64,000 nucleotides of DNA from FACHB-1406 sp034189065 (GCA_034189065.1 JAXHVQ010000001.1:1-64000), one strand, 5' to 3'; shown: positions 8,401 through 17,341, counted from the stretch's first letter. Translations and numbers: made by a program. Notes: a model not told the origin generated them from the sequence alone.

Positions 8401-8886
8401 ATGAGTGTAGTTAGCCAAATTATTCTCAAAGCCGATGACGAACTCCGCTACCCCAGTAGCGGCGAGCTCCAAAGCATCAAAACCTTTTTGATGACTGGGG
8501 AACAGCGCGTGCGGATCGCCGAAACCTTAGCCGAAAGCGAAAAGAAAATTGTCGATCGCGCTAGCAAAGAACTTTGGAAAAAGCGTCCCGACTTTATTTC
8601 GCCCGGTGGAAATGCCTACGGAGAGCGCCAAAGAGCGCTTTGTTTGCGAGATTACGGTTGGTATTTACGTCTTGTGACCTATGGCGTTCTGTGCGGGGAT
8701 AAAGAGCCCATCGAGAAAATCGGCTTGATTGGCGCGCGCGAAATGTACAACGCGCTCAATGTCCCGATGCCGGGGATGGTGGAAGCGATCCGCTGCCTCA
8801 AGGAAGCGTCTTTAGGTCTGTTAACCAGCGACGATGCCAAAGCTGCAGAACCCTACTTCGATTACATTATCCAAGGAATGTCTTAA
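8401..8886 (+). CDS. apcD: Allophycocyanin alpha-B subunit ApcD
   Basis: ApcD is a minor allophycocyanin subunit of the phycobilisome core and one of the terminal emitters passing energy to the photosystems, chiefly photosystem I. The 161 residues align end to end with known ApcD: MSVVSQIILKADDELRYPSS at the start, FDYIIQGMS at the end, and the bilin-binding cysteine C81 in RALCLRDYGWYLR. It is single-copy and away from the apcABC operon, which is usual for apcD. A structured AT-poor segment follows the stop. Confidence in the ApcD assignment over ApcA is high because of the N-terminal and ISPGGNAYG signatures. Confidence 0.95.
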   Translation: MSVVSQIILKADDELRYPSSGELQSIKTFLMTGEQRVRIAETLAESEKKIVDRASKELWKKRPDFISPGGNAYGERQRALCLRDYGWYLRLVTYGVLCGDKEPIEKIGLIGAREMYNALNVPMPGMVEAIRCLKEASLGLLTSDDAKAAEPYFDYIIQGMS

Positions 8887-9360
8887 GGATCGCCTCCTGG
8901 ATGCTTGAGTTGCGCGATCGCGCGTCTGGGCTGTACGGACAGACCGGTTTCCAACCAATGGAACCGCTCGTCAGTCTGACGAGAACAGCTCAACGAGCGC
9001 GATCGCCAATGATAGTACCGACTCATGCCAAAAAAAATGACAGCCTCTACAAAGAAACTGTCAGCGAGTCATGTGTTCCCTATGATTGACTCCCGTGGAG
9101 TTCAGTCAATCGTTAGTATGACTCAATTATCGCCATTGCCTGTGTGAGGTGGATCGTCCCTAGAGAGCGATCTGGATCGCATTCAGCAGTCAATTTTCAA
9201 AGTAAGACCCAATTAGACCCAATTAGAGATGAAGGCGACAAACCCACGCCAAGGGCATTTGCCCGTTCTCATTGAGGGTTGGCGAATAATTGAGCTGTGC
9301 GAACAATTGGTATAACAGGTTTAGACCAACGAGGGGATTTGACGGCGATCGCGATCGACA
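8887..9360. other. Structured intergenic region after apcD
   Basis: No convincing gene is present. Three inverted repeats occur: CTCGTCAG/CTGACGAG (8967-8983, one-base loop), TGACAG/CTGTCA (9038-9063) and GATTGACT/AGTCAATC (9084-9111). The motif GACTCA/TGACTC appears several times between 9015 and 9125. A direct repeat of AGACCCAATT follows near 9208-9227. It may form the apcD 3-prime region or an unannotated small RNA. Confidence 0.5.
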
Positions 9361-9876
9361 ATGATGAATTTTTTCAAAAAATTACCCCGCTTCCCACTCC
9401 TTCTGACAAGCATTGCCTATTTGCTATTGGGGTGGTACGTCGCCAACGCCTCAAATGCTTGGCGAACCTGGGTCGAAACCGGCTTTTGCGCCTCAGCAGC
9501 AGCGCGCCAGTCGCCCTTTTGTGCAGTCTTTTCGAGTCCCTATGTCGCCTGGGGTGCCGTCGCCATCCTCGTCGTTGCCATCGCCGTCGCCCTCATTCAT
9601 CCCATTACAGAAATCAAAAGTGTCTTTGGCAATTGGCTGCAATCAGATACTAAGGCCTTTCTTTCCGCGATCGCCATCGCCTTTTTCATCGTCATTCTCG
9701 TGACCCGGAGCGATCTCCTCGTCGAAATCCTCGTCCTAGTCGCCCCCGGACTGTTGGCGCGCTTAGAGATGCAACTGGTCGGTTATAGCGACGGCCAATC
9801 TTTCGGAGTTCTTACGGTTGTTTCTCTATTGAGCTATAGTTTGGGGCTATTTCTCCATCAAAGTTTAAAATTATAA
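9361..9876 (+). CDS. Multipass membrane protein of unknown function
   Basis: The 171 residues contain about five hydrophobic segments: FPLLLTSIAYLLLGWYVA, VAWGAVAILVVAIAVALI, FLSAIAIAFFIVILV, LVEILVLVAPGLLARL and FGVLTVVSLLSYSLGLFL. A loop between the first two holds two cysteines (GFCAS and PFCAV) that could pair. I do not recognise the family, and no transporter signature is seen. The start ATG-ATG at 9361 is closely preceded by a HIP1-rich GCGATCGCGATC stretch. An overlapping frame at 9297 is a shadow. Confidence 0.75.
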   Translation: MMNFFKKLPRFPLLLTSIAYLLLGWYVANASNAWRTWVETGFCASAAARQSPFCAVFSSPYVAWGAVAILVVAIAVALIHPITEIKSVFGNWLQSDTKAFLSAIAIAFFIVILVTRSDLLVEILVLVAPGLLARLEMQLVGYSDGQSFGVLTVVSLLSYSLGLFLHQSLKL

Positions 9877-10239
9877 GTTATAACAAGCAAGTAAGAGCAT
9901 CCAAGGGCGACTGTTTCGGGGAGTTTGTTTGGGAGGTAGTGCATCTAGATTCTTACGTAAAAATACGAAGTTGACTCCCCAACTCTGAAACGCTCTTCTC
10001 CCCCAAGGCGGAGACCGGGACGACCAGCAAAACACAATAAAGCGATTTGTTTTTTCGAGCCATTTTCTACGGAAATGGGTCAATTGTTGGGAAAATTGAC
10101 TTAAATAGACAGGCGACGACCGGCATAGGCTGGGAAACCCAAGGGAAAGACTCGCTTCCCGACGAGCGAGTGAAACCCGAGAAGATTGTGGGTGGCATCC
10201 GAGAAGAAGCGGTACTCCAGCATACGAGCTGATACAACG
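9877..10239. other. Intergenic region upstream of the adenylate cyclase
   Basis: No gene is supported. The region should contain the promoter of the cyclase gene, but no clear -10/-35 pair or operator was found. Confidence 0.4.
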
Positions 10240-13200
10240 ATGGGATTGAGAAAACTGACTCGCAGATTGACTCGAAGGAGGAAGAAAGTTCCACTCCGCT
10301 TGGCGATCGTTTTACCCTTTTTACTCCAAGTTCTGGCAGCCGTCGGATTGACAGGCTATCTCTCTTGGTACAATGGCTCCCAGGCGGTTCGAGAACTCGC
10401 AACTCAGTTAAGCCAGGAGGTAACCGCTCGCGTTCAAACCCACATTCAGAATGTCACAGACACGCCCTTTATCTTCCTCGAACTCAACAAATCGTACCTG
10501 GAGACGGGAACCGTTGCGATCGCCAATTTCGAGCAGCTTCAACGCCTATTTTGGGAACAAATCCAAGTTTCCCAGCACATTTCAACGCTCTATATCGGAA
10601 CCCCAAACGGCAATTACTTACAAGTGGAACGAGGCAATCCCCCCAGACTCCTCGTAAGAACCGCAGCCACCGCACCCAATCGAGACATTTATCAGCTTAG
10701 CGAAGACGGAAACCCCACCCAACGTTTAGAAAGCGAACCCTACGACCCCAGAGAACGACCGTGGTATCAAACCGCCGTCAAAACCGGGCAGTCAGTTTGG
10801 TCGCCCATTTATCTGTTTGCCAACCCTCCCGAACTGGGCATTACCCCCGCCATTCCCCTCTACAGCAATCGCCGCGAACTGCTGGGCGTTTTGGCCATTG
10901 ACTTAACCCTAGACCAATTGAGCGACTTCTTGGGCAACCTCAACACGACCCAAACCGGACAGGTTTTCATTGTCGAGCCTGGTGGCGAAATCGTTGCCAG
11001 TTCCACCCGAGAATTGCCCTACCTCGAAACGCCCAACGGAAGAGCGCGCCTGCTCGCCGACCAAAGTCGCAACCCCAACGTCCGGCAAGTCGCGCAGGAA
11101 ATTCAACGGCGGTTTGGCGGTTTTGGCGAAATTGCCCAACCTCAGCAATTTCGCCTCAAATTTGAGGGAAAGGCTCAGTTTGTACGCGCGACTCGCCTCA
11201 ACGTTCGTAACGGTTTGGATTGGGTTTTAGTGGCAATTGCGCCGGAAGCGGAACTGACCGGGCAAATTCGTACCAATACCTACGCGACGATTATTTTGTG
11301 CGTCGTGGCTTTAGGCGCGACGGCGGTGTTAGGGATTTATACCTCCCACTGGATTGCGCGACCGATTTGGCGTTTGGCGAAGGCAAGCGAAGCGATTGCT
11401 CGGGGGAAATTAAATAGTCCCGTTCCGGGGTCGCGCATTCTCGAATTTCGCATTTTAACGCGATCGCTCAATCAAATGATTCGCCATTTGCGGCGATCGC
11501 AAATTCAACTCGCCGATTATTCGCGCTCCCTCGAGGCGATTGTCGAGGAAAGAACCGCAGCTTTGCGCCGTTCGGAAGAGAAATTTGCCAAAGCGTTCCA
11601 TTCGAGCCCGGATCCCATTGTCGTCACCACCCTCGAAGATGGGCGCATCCTTGAAGTGAACGACAGTTTCCTCAGAAATTCGGGATACGCTCTTGAAGAA
11701 GTTATCGACCGCACCGTCGCCCAACTTAACCTCCTCGCCACTCCCGACGAACTGGCCCACGTCATCGAGGAATTAAAAGAACAGTACGCCATTCGCAACT
11801 TGGAAGCGAAGTTTAGAATTCGTTCTGGAGAAATTCGCACGGTTCTGTTGTCGGCTGAGGCAATTAATTGGGATGGCAATGCAGGCGTGTTGTACATTGC
11901 CAACGATATTACCGATCGCGTCGCCGTACAAGAGGCGCTGACTCGAGCTGAGGCGCGCTATCGCAGCATTTTTGAAAATGCGGCAGAAGGGATTTTTCAA
12001 GCCGCTCCCGACGGACGCTATGTCAGCGTTAATCCGGCATTAGTCCGAATGTACGGCTATGAGTCGCCCGAAGAACTCATGAGCAATATTACGCACACCG
12101 ACCCCAAAATTTATGTCGATGCCTCGGACCGGCATAAATTTATTGAATTGATGGAACACGCTGGTATTATTTCTAACCTGGAGTATCGCATCTACCGTCG
12201 GGATGGCAACATTATGTGGGTCTCGGAAAATGCGCGCGCGGTTAAAGATGAGGACGGTCGTTTGCTCTATTCCGAAGGGACGATCGAGGATATTACCCGT
12301 CGCAAAGAAATTGAGGCTCAATTGCGCCAACAGAGGCAGTATTTACGTTTAGTCCTCGATAATATTCCTCAACAGGTCTTTTGGAAAGACGTAGATTCGG
12401 TTTTCCTCGGCTGTAATAAAAATTGGGCGGATGCCGCCGATTTAGACGATCCCGAAGAGGTCATTGGGAAAACAGACTACGACTTTTTGCCTGTAGAGGC
12501 AGCCGAATTCTTCCGCGCCGTCGATCGCCGAATTATTGCCACCAACCGACCGGAGTATAATTCGATTCAAACCAAACAAAAGCCCGATACTGACGGCAAT
12601 CCCATTTGGCTCGATGTGAGTAAAATTCCCATTCACGACGAGGAAGGCAAGGCGATCGGTATTTTAGGCGTGATTGAAGATATTACGTTGCGCAAAATTG
12701 CTGAAGAAAAACGCCAAGAGGCGGAAGAAGCGCTGCGACAAGAACGGGAAAAATCCGAGCAATTGTTGCTTAATATTTTGCCAGAAGCGATCGCCGAACA
12801 ACTCAAACAGGAGAAAAATCCCATCGCCGAACAGTTTAGCGATGTTGCGATTTTGTTTGCCGATATTGTTGGTTTTACGTCGCTATCAGCCCGCCTTCCC
12901 GCAACGGAGTTGGTGAATTTTCTCAATCAAATCTTCTCCGAGTTCGATCGCTTGGCCAAAGAGCGCGGCTTGGAAAAAATTAAAACCATCGGCGATGCTT
13001 ATATGGTTGCGGGGGGATTGCCCATTCCCAAGCCCGATCGCTTCGAGGCGATCGCGGAAATGGCTCTGGCGATGCAGCAAGGTATTATTCGCCTTTCCGA
13101 ACAACTGAAGGAACCCCTAGAAATTCGCATCGGTATTAATACAGGACCGGTCGTCGCTGGTGTAATTGGAGTCGTTAAATTTATTTACGACCTCTGGGGA

Positions 13201-13434
13201 GATACCGTCAACGTCGCCTCGCGCATGGAGTCGTTAGGGGAACCGGGTCGAATTCAAACTACCCAAGCCATTTACGAAAGGCTTAAAGACCGCTATATTT
13301 TTGAGAAACGGGGCGAAATTGACGTGAAAGGCAAGGGTAAAATGACCACATACTGGTTGCTTGCTCGCAAAAATTGCGTTGTGGACGTGCCGAGCGCGCG
13401 ATCGGAGTTGGATGAAAATAATTTTGATGCTTAA
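10240..13434 (+). CDS. Membrane adenylate cyclase with dCache, HAMP and PAS domains
   Basis: This sensor should make cyclic AMP from ATP at the inner membrane. Numbered from ATG 10240, residues 18-40 are the first membrane helix, about 41-360 a periplasmic dCache sensor (ERPWYQTAVKTGQSVWSPIY), then a second helix (TIILCVVALGATAVLGIY), HAMP, three PAS domains and the class III cyclase domain. Metal Asp875 (FADIVGF), substrate-setting Lys915 (EKIKTIGDAYM) and Asp984 (YDLWGDTVN), and Asn991 and Arg995 are all present. The Lys/Asp pair argues for ATP over GTP. An upstream in-frame ATG at 10186 is possible, but 10240 directly precedes the basic RRLTRRRKK segment. The PAS and cyclase portions closely resemble the gene at 31130. 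Confidence 0.9.
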   Translation: MGLRKLTRRLTRRRKKVPLRLAIVLPFLLQVLAAVGLTGYLSWYNGSQAVRELATQLSQEVTARVQTHIQNVTDTPFIFLELNKSYLETGTVAIANFEQLQRLFWEQIQVSQHISTLYIGTPNGNYLQVERGNPPRLLVRTAATAPNRDIYQLSEDGNPTQRLESEPYDPRERPWYQTAVKTGQSVWSPIYLFANPPELGITPAIPLYSNRRELLGVLAIDLTLDQLSDFLGNLNTTQTGQVFIVEPGGEIVASSTRELPYLETPNGRARLLADQSRNPNVRQVAQEIQRRFGGFGEIAQPQQFRLKFEGKAQFVRATRLNVRNGLDWVLVAIAPEAELTGQIRTNTYATIILCVVALGATAVLGIYTSHWIARPIWRLAKASEAIARGKLNSPVPGSRILEFRILTRSLNQMIRHLRRSQIQLADYSRSLEAIVEERTAALRRSEEKFAKAFHSSPDPIVVTTLEDGRILEVNDSFLRNSGYALEEVIDRTVAQLNLLATPDELAHVIEELKEQYAIRNLEAKFRIRSGEIRTVLLSAEAINWDGNAGVLYIANDITDRVAVQEALTRAEARYRSIFENAAEGIFQAAPDGRYVSVNPALVRMYGYESPEELMSNITHTDPKIYVDASDRHKFIELMEHAGIISNLEYRIYRRDGNIMWVSENARAVKDEDGRLLYSEGTIEDITRRKEIEAQLRQQRQYLRLVLDNIPQQVFWKDVDSVFLGCNKNWADAADLDDPEEVIGKTDYDFLPVEAAEFFRAVDRRIIATNRPEYNSIQTKQKPDTDGNPIWLDVSKIPIHDEEGKAIGILGVIEDITLRKIAEEKRQEAEEALRQEREKSEQLLLNILPEAIAEQLKQEKNPIAEQFSDVAILFADIVGFTSLSARLPATELVNFLNQIFSEFDRLAKERGLEKIKTIGDAYMVAGGLPIPKPDRFEAIAEMALAMQQGIIRLSEQLKEPLEIRIGINTGPVVAGVIGVVKFIYDLWGDTVNVASRMESLGEPGRIQTTQAIYERLKDRYIFEKRGEIDVKGKGKMTTYWLLARKNCVVDVPSARSELDENNFDA

Positions 13435-13734
13435 ATAAGTATTGCGGCTCAATGGCTCAACGTCTTGCCGAAGTTCCGTCTCCTCCGGCATTTGTAGTTT
13501 CACGCCCGAAAAATAGGTACGAATTCGCCTCCTTTCTAACTTTTCCCCTCAGTGAAATTTCTCCTCCTTCCATCCCGAACGAGGATATCAGCATTCTTTC
13601 GCGAGATAGATTTACGGATTCCCCTTGAAGGAATACGGAATGTGCGAAGGAATTTTTGATTGTTCCATCTTTTGTAAGAGGGAAAGATTCGAGTAATGTG
13701 AGTCAATGTAAATATTGAATCAAAAAAAAGCTTA
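13435..13734. other. Leader region of the helical carotenoid protein gene
   Basis: The 300 bases hold no credible gene. The last 60 are AT-rich (GTAAATATTGAATC followed by an A-run) and likely contain the promoter and leader of the downstream gene. No specific operator was identified. Confidence 0.4.
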
Positions 13735-14262
13735 ATGAATTCTAGAACAGAAACAACTTCTCAATTAGTATCTGAAGAAACAAAAGACATTTTTCAACGA
13801 TATAGTCACCTAAGTACAGATGAAAAGCTAGCATTGCTATATTTCATCTACGAAGACATGGGAGACTCAATTACCCCAGCCGCACCGGGAGCCGCGAACC
13901 CTCAATTTGCTCCGATGTTACTTAAAGATTTCTTCTCTCTTTCAGACGAAGACCAACTGGCAATCATGCGAGAAATTGCTAACGGCGAGGAGACAGAATA
14001 CTCGCGAGCTTACGGCGCATTAACTGCCAACGACCAACTATTGGTTTGGTATGTTTGGGCAGAAGGAATGGGAGACACAGTTGTAGGTTTACCCGATGAT
14101 TATAAGGCAAGCGCAGACAGTAACGATGTTCTTGCGAGAATTGGCGACCTGGAGTTTGAATCGCAAATCTCCCTTTTACGCGAGATAGCATCGAAAATGG
14201 GTTACAGCGAAGTCGAAGCAGTGCCGACTCAAGCAGAGACAGGAAAAACGCCGAGTCTTTAG
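13735..14262 (+). CDS. Helical carotenoid protein (OCP N-terminal-domain homologue)
   Basis: Helical carotenoid proteins are stand-alone homologues of the N-terminal domain of the orange carotenoid protein. They bind a keto-carotenoid, and members quench phycobilisomes or singlet oxygen. The sequence matches that domain throughout: EKLALLYFIYEDMG, AAPGAANPQFAP, QLAIMREIANG, LLVWYVWAEGMG and the ISLLREIASKMGY helix. The carotenoid-contacting Tyr44 and Trp110 of OCP correspond to Tyr39 and Trp105, Arg155 to Arg149, while OCP Trp41 is Tyr36 here. There is no NTF2-like C-terminal domain and no regulator or C-terminal homologue gene adjacent. The subtype cannot be set by eye. The last 20 residues are a hydrophilic tail. 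Confidence 0.87.
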   Translation: MNSRTETTSQLVSEETKDIFQRYSHLSTDEKLALLYFIYEDMGDSITPAAPGAANPQFAPMLLKDFFSLSDEDQLAIMREIANGEETEYSRAYGALTANDQLLVWYVWAEGMGDTVVGLPDDYKASADSNDVLARIGDLEFESQISLLREIASKMGYSEVEAVPTQAETGKTPSL

Positions 14263-14323
14263 CTCCTAATGAGTTGACCCTCGTGGTATGGAATTGTCAA
14301 ATCGCAGTGGGAAAGTTATGGGA

Positions 14324-14350
14324 AGAGGAGCGCTTCGGTGGCGTTCTTCT
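14324..14350 (+). terminator. Hairpin after the helical carotenoid protein gene
   Basis: The arms AGAGGAGCGC and GCGTTCTTCT pair over 10 positions with two G-U pairs around a seven-base loop, about 60 bases past the stop. There is no T-run, so termination is likely but not assured. Confidence 0.4.
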
Positions 14351-14509
14351 CCTTGACTCAATAAGTGAGTAACAACGTAAGTACCTCGCCAAAATTAATT
14401 GCACATAGCGACTCTTGAGGACTGAAGCACCGTGGGAGATATGGACGGTTGTCAGGAGTAATCTATTTTGTATAAGCGCTTATAGGAATCCCCAATAGGT
14501 TGCTATATC

Positions 14510-14537
14510 TTTTGCGGCCAGAAGTCTGGCTACAAAA
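14510..14537. terminator. Bidirectional terminator-like hairpin
   Basis: GCCAGA and TCTGGC pair across a two-base loop and are flanked by TTTTG and CAAAA, so the RNA of either strand would be a stem followed by a short U-run. Confidence 0.45.
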
Positions 14538-14719
14538 AGTTCAGAATTTCACCATCACGGCAAATTCTAGGACTGCCATGAGGCTTTTAAACTTAGTTAA
14601 AAATGCAGTATAATTAACGGCACGTCCGCCACAAATGCCGAATTAGCCCAGCGAAACAGCCACCAAACTGATGGCAGAGCAACCGAAAGGAGAGTCTAAA
14701 ACGAGGGAGAGTACAATTG

Positions 14720-14974
14720 ATGAGAAAGGTCAATGAAAGCACTCGCGATCGCGATCGCATTGTACGCGGTTTGCTCCTCAGCCTTGTGTTGACGGTTCTC
14801 GTTGGAATTATCGGTGGTTTGACAGCTTTCTTCGCCTTGGCAAGAAAAGACGAAACAACTCCTATTGAAACAAGAGTTTCCCCTATCGTCCCACAAAGCA
14901 AACGAGAAATACCTCTTTTGACCCCAGAAGTGGCGATCGCGTTTCGGGTAAAGTTTAAGCCACACTTCCGCTAG
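14720..14974 (+). CDS. Small single-pass membrane protein
   Basis: I do not recognise this 84-residue protein. After a charged N-terminus (NESTRDRDR) comes one clear membrane helix, GLLLSLVLTVLVGIIGGL, continuing to TAFFAL, then a short basic tail. The ATG at 14720 is preceded by GAGGGAGAG at 14703-14711, a good ribosome site at suitable spacing, which supports it over overlapping minus-strand frames. Orientation of the tail cannot be decided. Confidence 0.5.
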   Translation: MRKVNESTRDRDRIVRGLLLSLVLTVLVGIIGGLTAFFALARKDETTPIETRVSPIVPQSKREIPLLTPEVAIAFRVKFKPHFR

Positions 14975-15126
14975 CACATACATTTGTGGCAAATCCTTAA
15001 AGATTCAAAGGGAGACCGCTCGAGTGCAAAAATTCAAAGTAAGTTTGACGAGTTGTCTTTTGACACCCATAAAGGATTCAATCGACAATACTCTCCAACT
15101 AACTTTAATGATGAGGAGATGAGTGG

Positions 15127-15963
15127 ATGAAAAATAGTCCCAGTTTGAGTTGGGCCGCGATCGCAATAATTATTGGGACTTCCCCCCTCGCGAAGGCGGG
15201 AGAAATGGAGGAAACTCGACAATTGAATCCTCTGTTCGGAGCGATGTATGCGCCGACAGACGATCTCACTTTAATGGGGATGACCTCTTATGTCTTCAAA
15301 GAGATGGACCATCTGACGCGATCGGGAATTAACTTTACCACTCGCACTCAAGGCTTCGGCGACTCCAAACTCGTCGCCCTGTACCGTATTTTCAACCAAA
15401 ACCGCCAGCGCGTCCACTTGAATTTAGGAATTGGTTTGCCCACCGGTTCCATTGGCGAACGGGACGATACGCCTGGGGGCGCAGATTCGCTTTTACCCTA
15501 CCCCATGCAAATTGGCTCCGGGACCTTCGATTTTATGGGAGGTTTGACCTATCTCGGACAAGGCGATCGCTGGTCTTGGGGCGCGCAAGCTCTGGCAACC
15601 GTTCCCATTTCAGAAAATGGTAACAACTATCGCTTAGGCAATCAATATAATGCAACGGCGTGGGGGGCCTATCGCTGGACCAATTGGCTGAGTAGTTCGA
15701 TTCGACTCAACGGCAAAACGTGGGGAGACATTAGCGGTGCGGACTCTCGATTAAATCCTATGATGATTCCCACAGCAGACCCCAATCGGCGCGGCGGTTC
15801 TCGCGTCGATCTCGGACTGGGACTGAATCTTTATGCACCGGAGGGAAGTTTGCAGGGCGCTCGTTTGGGGATTGAGTTTGCGCTTCCAGTTTATCAATCG
15901 CTTACCGGTCCCCAACTCGAAACCGACTGGCAGTTAACAGTTGGCGTACAGGCTGCTTTTTAA
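15127..15963 (+). CDS. Outer-membrane beta-barrel protein (phenol-degradation MetA-like/transporter family)
   Basis: A signal peptide (residues 1-24, ending PLAKAG) precedes alternating aromatic and polar strands (VHLNLGIGLPTGSIGE, FDFMGGLTYLG, RVDLGLGLNLY) and the chain ends in Phe (LTVGVQAAF), the usual mark of an outer-membrane barrel. The pattern fits the Phenol_MetA_deg family, barrels of mostly unknown cargo. At 278 residues it is normal in length. It stands alone, about 160 bases after the small membrane protein, with GATGAGGAGATGA just upstream of the start as ribosome site. Substrate unknown. Confidence 0.7.
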   Translation: MKNSPSLSWAAIAIIIGTSPLAKAGEMEETRQLNPLFGAMYAPTDDLTLMGMTSYVFKEMDHLTRSGINFTTRTQGFGDSKLVALYRIFNQNRQRVHLNLGIGLPTGSIGERDDTPGGADSLLPYPMQIGSGTFDFMGGLTYLGQGDRWSWGAQALATVPISENGNNYRLGNQYNATAWGAYRWTNWLSSSIRLNGKTWGDISGADSRLNPMMIPTADPNRRGGSRVDLGLGLNLYAPEGSLQGARLGIEFALPVYQSLTGPQLETDWQLTVGVQAAF

Positions 15964-16028
15964 GCCCGGGAAGATGGGAGCGGGGGTTGACGTTCTCCCC
16001 GCGATCGCGCGGTCTCCATTTCCCCACT

Positions 16029-16150
16029 ACCTCGCCGCTGCGCGGAGTGCGATCGCCTAAACCCGAACCCGACAGGCGTGCAAGCATTCTTGTCCGAATC
16101 CTGCTAGACTACGGCTATATTGGAGAAACGAGCTCCGGCACGAGCGTCAA
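16029..16150 (+). repeat. Dispersed promoter-region repeat, copy 1
   Basis: The sequence from GCGATCGCCTAAACCCGAACCC through GCAAGCATTCTTGT and GAATCCTGCTA to AGAAACGA recurs, diverged, at 18196-18275 and 19190-19260. Each copy lies just upstream of an accessory gene start, so it probably carries the promoter of that gene. Confidence 0.65.
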
Positions 16151-16155
16151 ACGTT

Positions 16156-16383
16156 ATGCAGAATGCAGGCTTGTTAGAAGTAATCGAACGTTATCCCACC
16201 AAGGTAAGCGGTGCATGGGTATTTCGGGGGACGCGCGTCCCGGTTGCCGCCTTGTTCGAGAACCTGAAAGATGGAGCCTCGGTTGACCAGTTTCTCGAAT
16301 GGTTTCCGGGGGTAACTCGCGCGCAAGTTGAGGCGTTACTCGATCGCGCGCTGTACTCCTTAATACAGATAGCCCAGGCATGA
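16156..16383 (+). CDS. DUF433-family antitoxin
   Basis: The 75-residue product (from the ATG at 16156) contains the DUF433 core: GAWVFRGTRVPVAALFENL and VDQFLEWFPGVTRAQVEALL. DUF433 proteins are small winged-helix-like antitoxins usually coded just before a DUF5615 PIN-like partner. Here the stop overlaps that partner by four bases (ATGA), so translation is coupled. The longer frame back to 16120 lacks the family N-terminus. This is the only complete copy of this module type in the window. Confidence 0.88.
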   Translation: MQNAGLLEVIERYPTKVSGAWVFRGTRVPVAALFENLKDGASVDQFLEWFPGVTRAQVEALLDRALYSLIQIAQA

Positions 16384-16703
16384 AGATTTTATTCGACCAA
16401 GGTACGCCGGTACCATTGCGTCGCTCGCTACTGGGTCATACTGTAGATACTGCCTATGAGCGTGGATGGTCAACCTTAGCCAATGGCGATCTGCTCGACA
16501 CAGCAGAACAGGATGGGTACGAGCTACTCGTCACTACAGATCGAAATTTGCGCTATCAACAAAACCTAGCAAATCGACAAATCGCGATTCTGGTCTTGCT
16601 GTCTACATCGTGGCCTCGCATTCAAGGGCATATAGACGAGATTCGGAGTGAGATCGATACGGTTGTTCCGAGTGCATATCTCGAAATTGAGATTGCGCGT
16701 TGA
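16380..16703 (+). CDS. DUF5615 PIN-like toxin
   Basis: The 107-residue protein is a reduced PIN-like fold of the DUF5615 (Mut7-C-like) family: MKILFDQGTPVPLRR with the first acidic residue, then VDTAYERGW, LVTTDRNLRYQQNL and AILVLLSTSWPRIQ. These proteins pair with DUF433 antitoxins and are thought to be ribonuclease toxins. All family motifs are present, so it appears intact, unlike several relatives in the next 5 kb. Confidence 0.88.
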   Translation: MKILFDQGTPVPLRRSLLGHTVDTAYERGWSTLANGDLLDTAEQDGYELLVTTDRNLRYQQNLANRQIAILVLLSTSWPRIQGHIDEIRSEIDTVVPSAYLEIEIAR

Positions 16704-16755
16704 AATAGCATTTCCTCATGGTTTGCGATCGCGCCTGCTATACTGCTTCAGAATT

Positions 16756-16870
16756 TGGGGACAGGTCGGCTATTTATTCCATGAGGTTATTGATTCCGAG
16801 CGAAAGTTTTCGCGATCGCGCAATCGATTATATCACAGGCGATCGCCTAAACCCGAACCCGACTCTCCAC
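16756..16870 (+). pseudogene. C-terminal remnant of a DUF5615-type toxin plus dispersed repeat
   Basis: The codons for GTGRLFIP then stop (about 16759-16785) equal the restored end of the frameshifted toxin at 18712-19105. The following bases, through CGATTATATCACAGGCGATCGCCTAAACCC, match those after that toxin (19105-19205). So a tail of a lost toxin gene and its downstream spacer survive here. Confidence 0.6.
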
Positions 16871-17009
16871 TAAATCGAAAGCAATATTGGATGAGGGCGA
16901 TCGCACCCCCAATTTTTGGCAATTCTAATCGCGATCGCGCCTCACCTCACCCCCGCGATCGCGTTCCCTCCATTTCCCTCACCTCACCTTCGCGATCGTT
17001 TATTTTACC

Positions 17010-17330
17010 TTAATCTTCTTTCGCCAAAATCCTGTCTAGATCTTGACGAGCATACAAAATTCGTACAACTTCAATCTCATTGTCGCGAGCAAAGTAAAAA
17101 ATCAGATAATTCTTAAACCCTTTTACTGCCCATCTTCGCAGTCCTTGCAAACGTAAGTTTTTAACAGGATAGAGGCTGCCAATAGCTGGAGTTCTCGCAA
17201 TCTGTGCCAAGGTTAAACGAGTTGAGTCGAAGAAGAGTAATGCAGCTTGGCGATTGCGCTGTGAGAGATAAGAAAAATGTTCGTCCAAATCTTGACTTGC
17301 ACGAGGTCTCAGAAAAATTTTTTGGGTCAT
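17010..17330 (-). CDS. parE: ParE/RelE-family toxin
   Basis: The protein (106 residues from ATG 17330) has the ParE layout: FLRPRASQDLDEHFSYL, then helix RNRQAALLFFDSTRLTL, P-x-x-G-x-x-Y (AIGSLYP), strand LRRWAVKGFKNYLIFYF and EVVRILYARQDLDRIL. ParE toxins usually target DNA gyrase; RelE relatives cut mRNA. It lies just after its antitoxin, separated by 11 bases (antitoxin stop 17342). An upstream TTG at 17345 could also serve as start and would overlap the antitoxin stop. The frame is complete. Confidence 0.85.
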   Translation of the reverse strand: MTQKIFLRPRASQDLDEHFSYLSQRNRQAALLFFDSTRLTLAQIARTPAIGSLYPVKNLRLQGLRRWAVKGFKNYLIFYFARDNEIEVVRILYARQDLDRILAKED

Positions 17331-17341
17331 ATCGGCAGCAC

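Larger units (their letters stand above)
14263..14719. other. Intergenic region with hairpins and a perfect palindrome
   Basis: Three structures stand out: a GC-rich hairpin AGAGGAGCGC/GCGTTCTTCT (14324-14350), a perfect 14-bp palindrome TATAAGCGCTTATA (14471-14484), and a bidirectional terminator-like hairpin TTTTG-GCCAGA/TCTGGC-CAAAA (14510-14537). No gene is supported. Confidence 0.5.

Noticed and set aside
8901..9089. 62-residue plus-strand ORF after apcD
   Set aside because: It crosses inverted repeats and has no ribosome site or protein-like pattern.
9297..9653. 118-residue ORF overlapping the membrane protein at 9361
   Set aside because: It is in a different frame with Arg/His-rich low-complexity translation, while the 9361 frame has clear membrane segments.
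14614..14992. Two minus-strand ORFs opposite the small membrane protein at 14720
   Set aside because: The plus-strand frame has a ribosome site and a clean membrane helix; the minus frames do not.
16648..17116. Plus-strand ORFs of 121 and 66 residues in the TA region
   Set aside because: They run through HIP1-rich repeats and a toxin remnant in the wrong frame.
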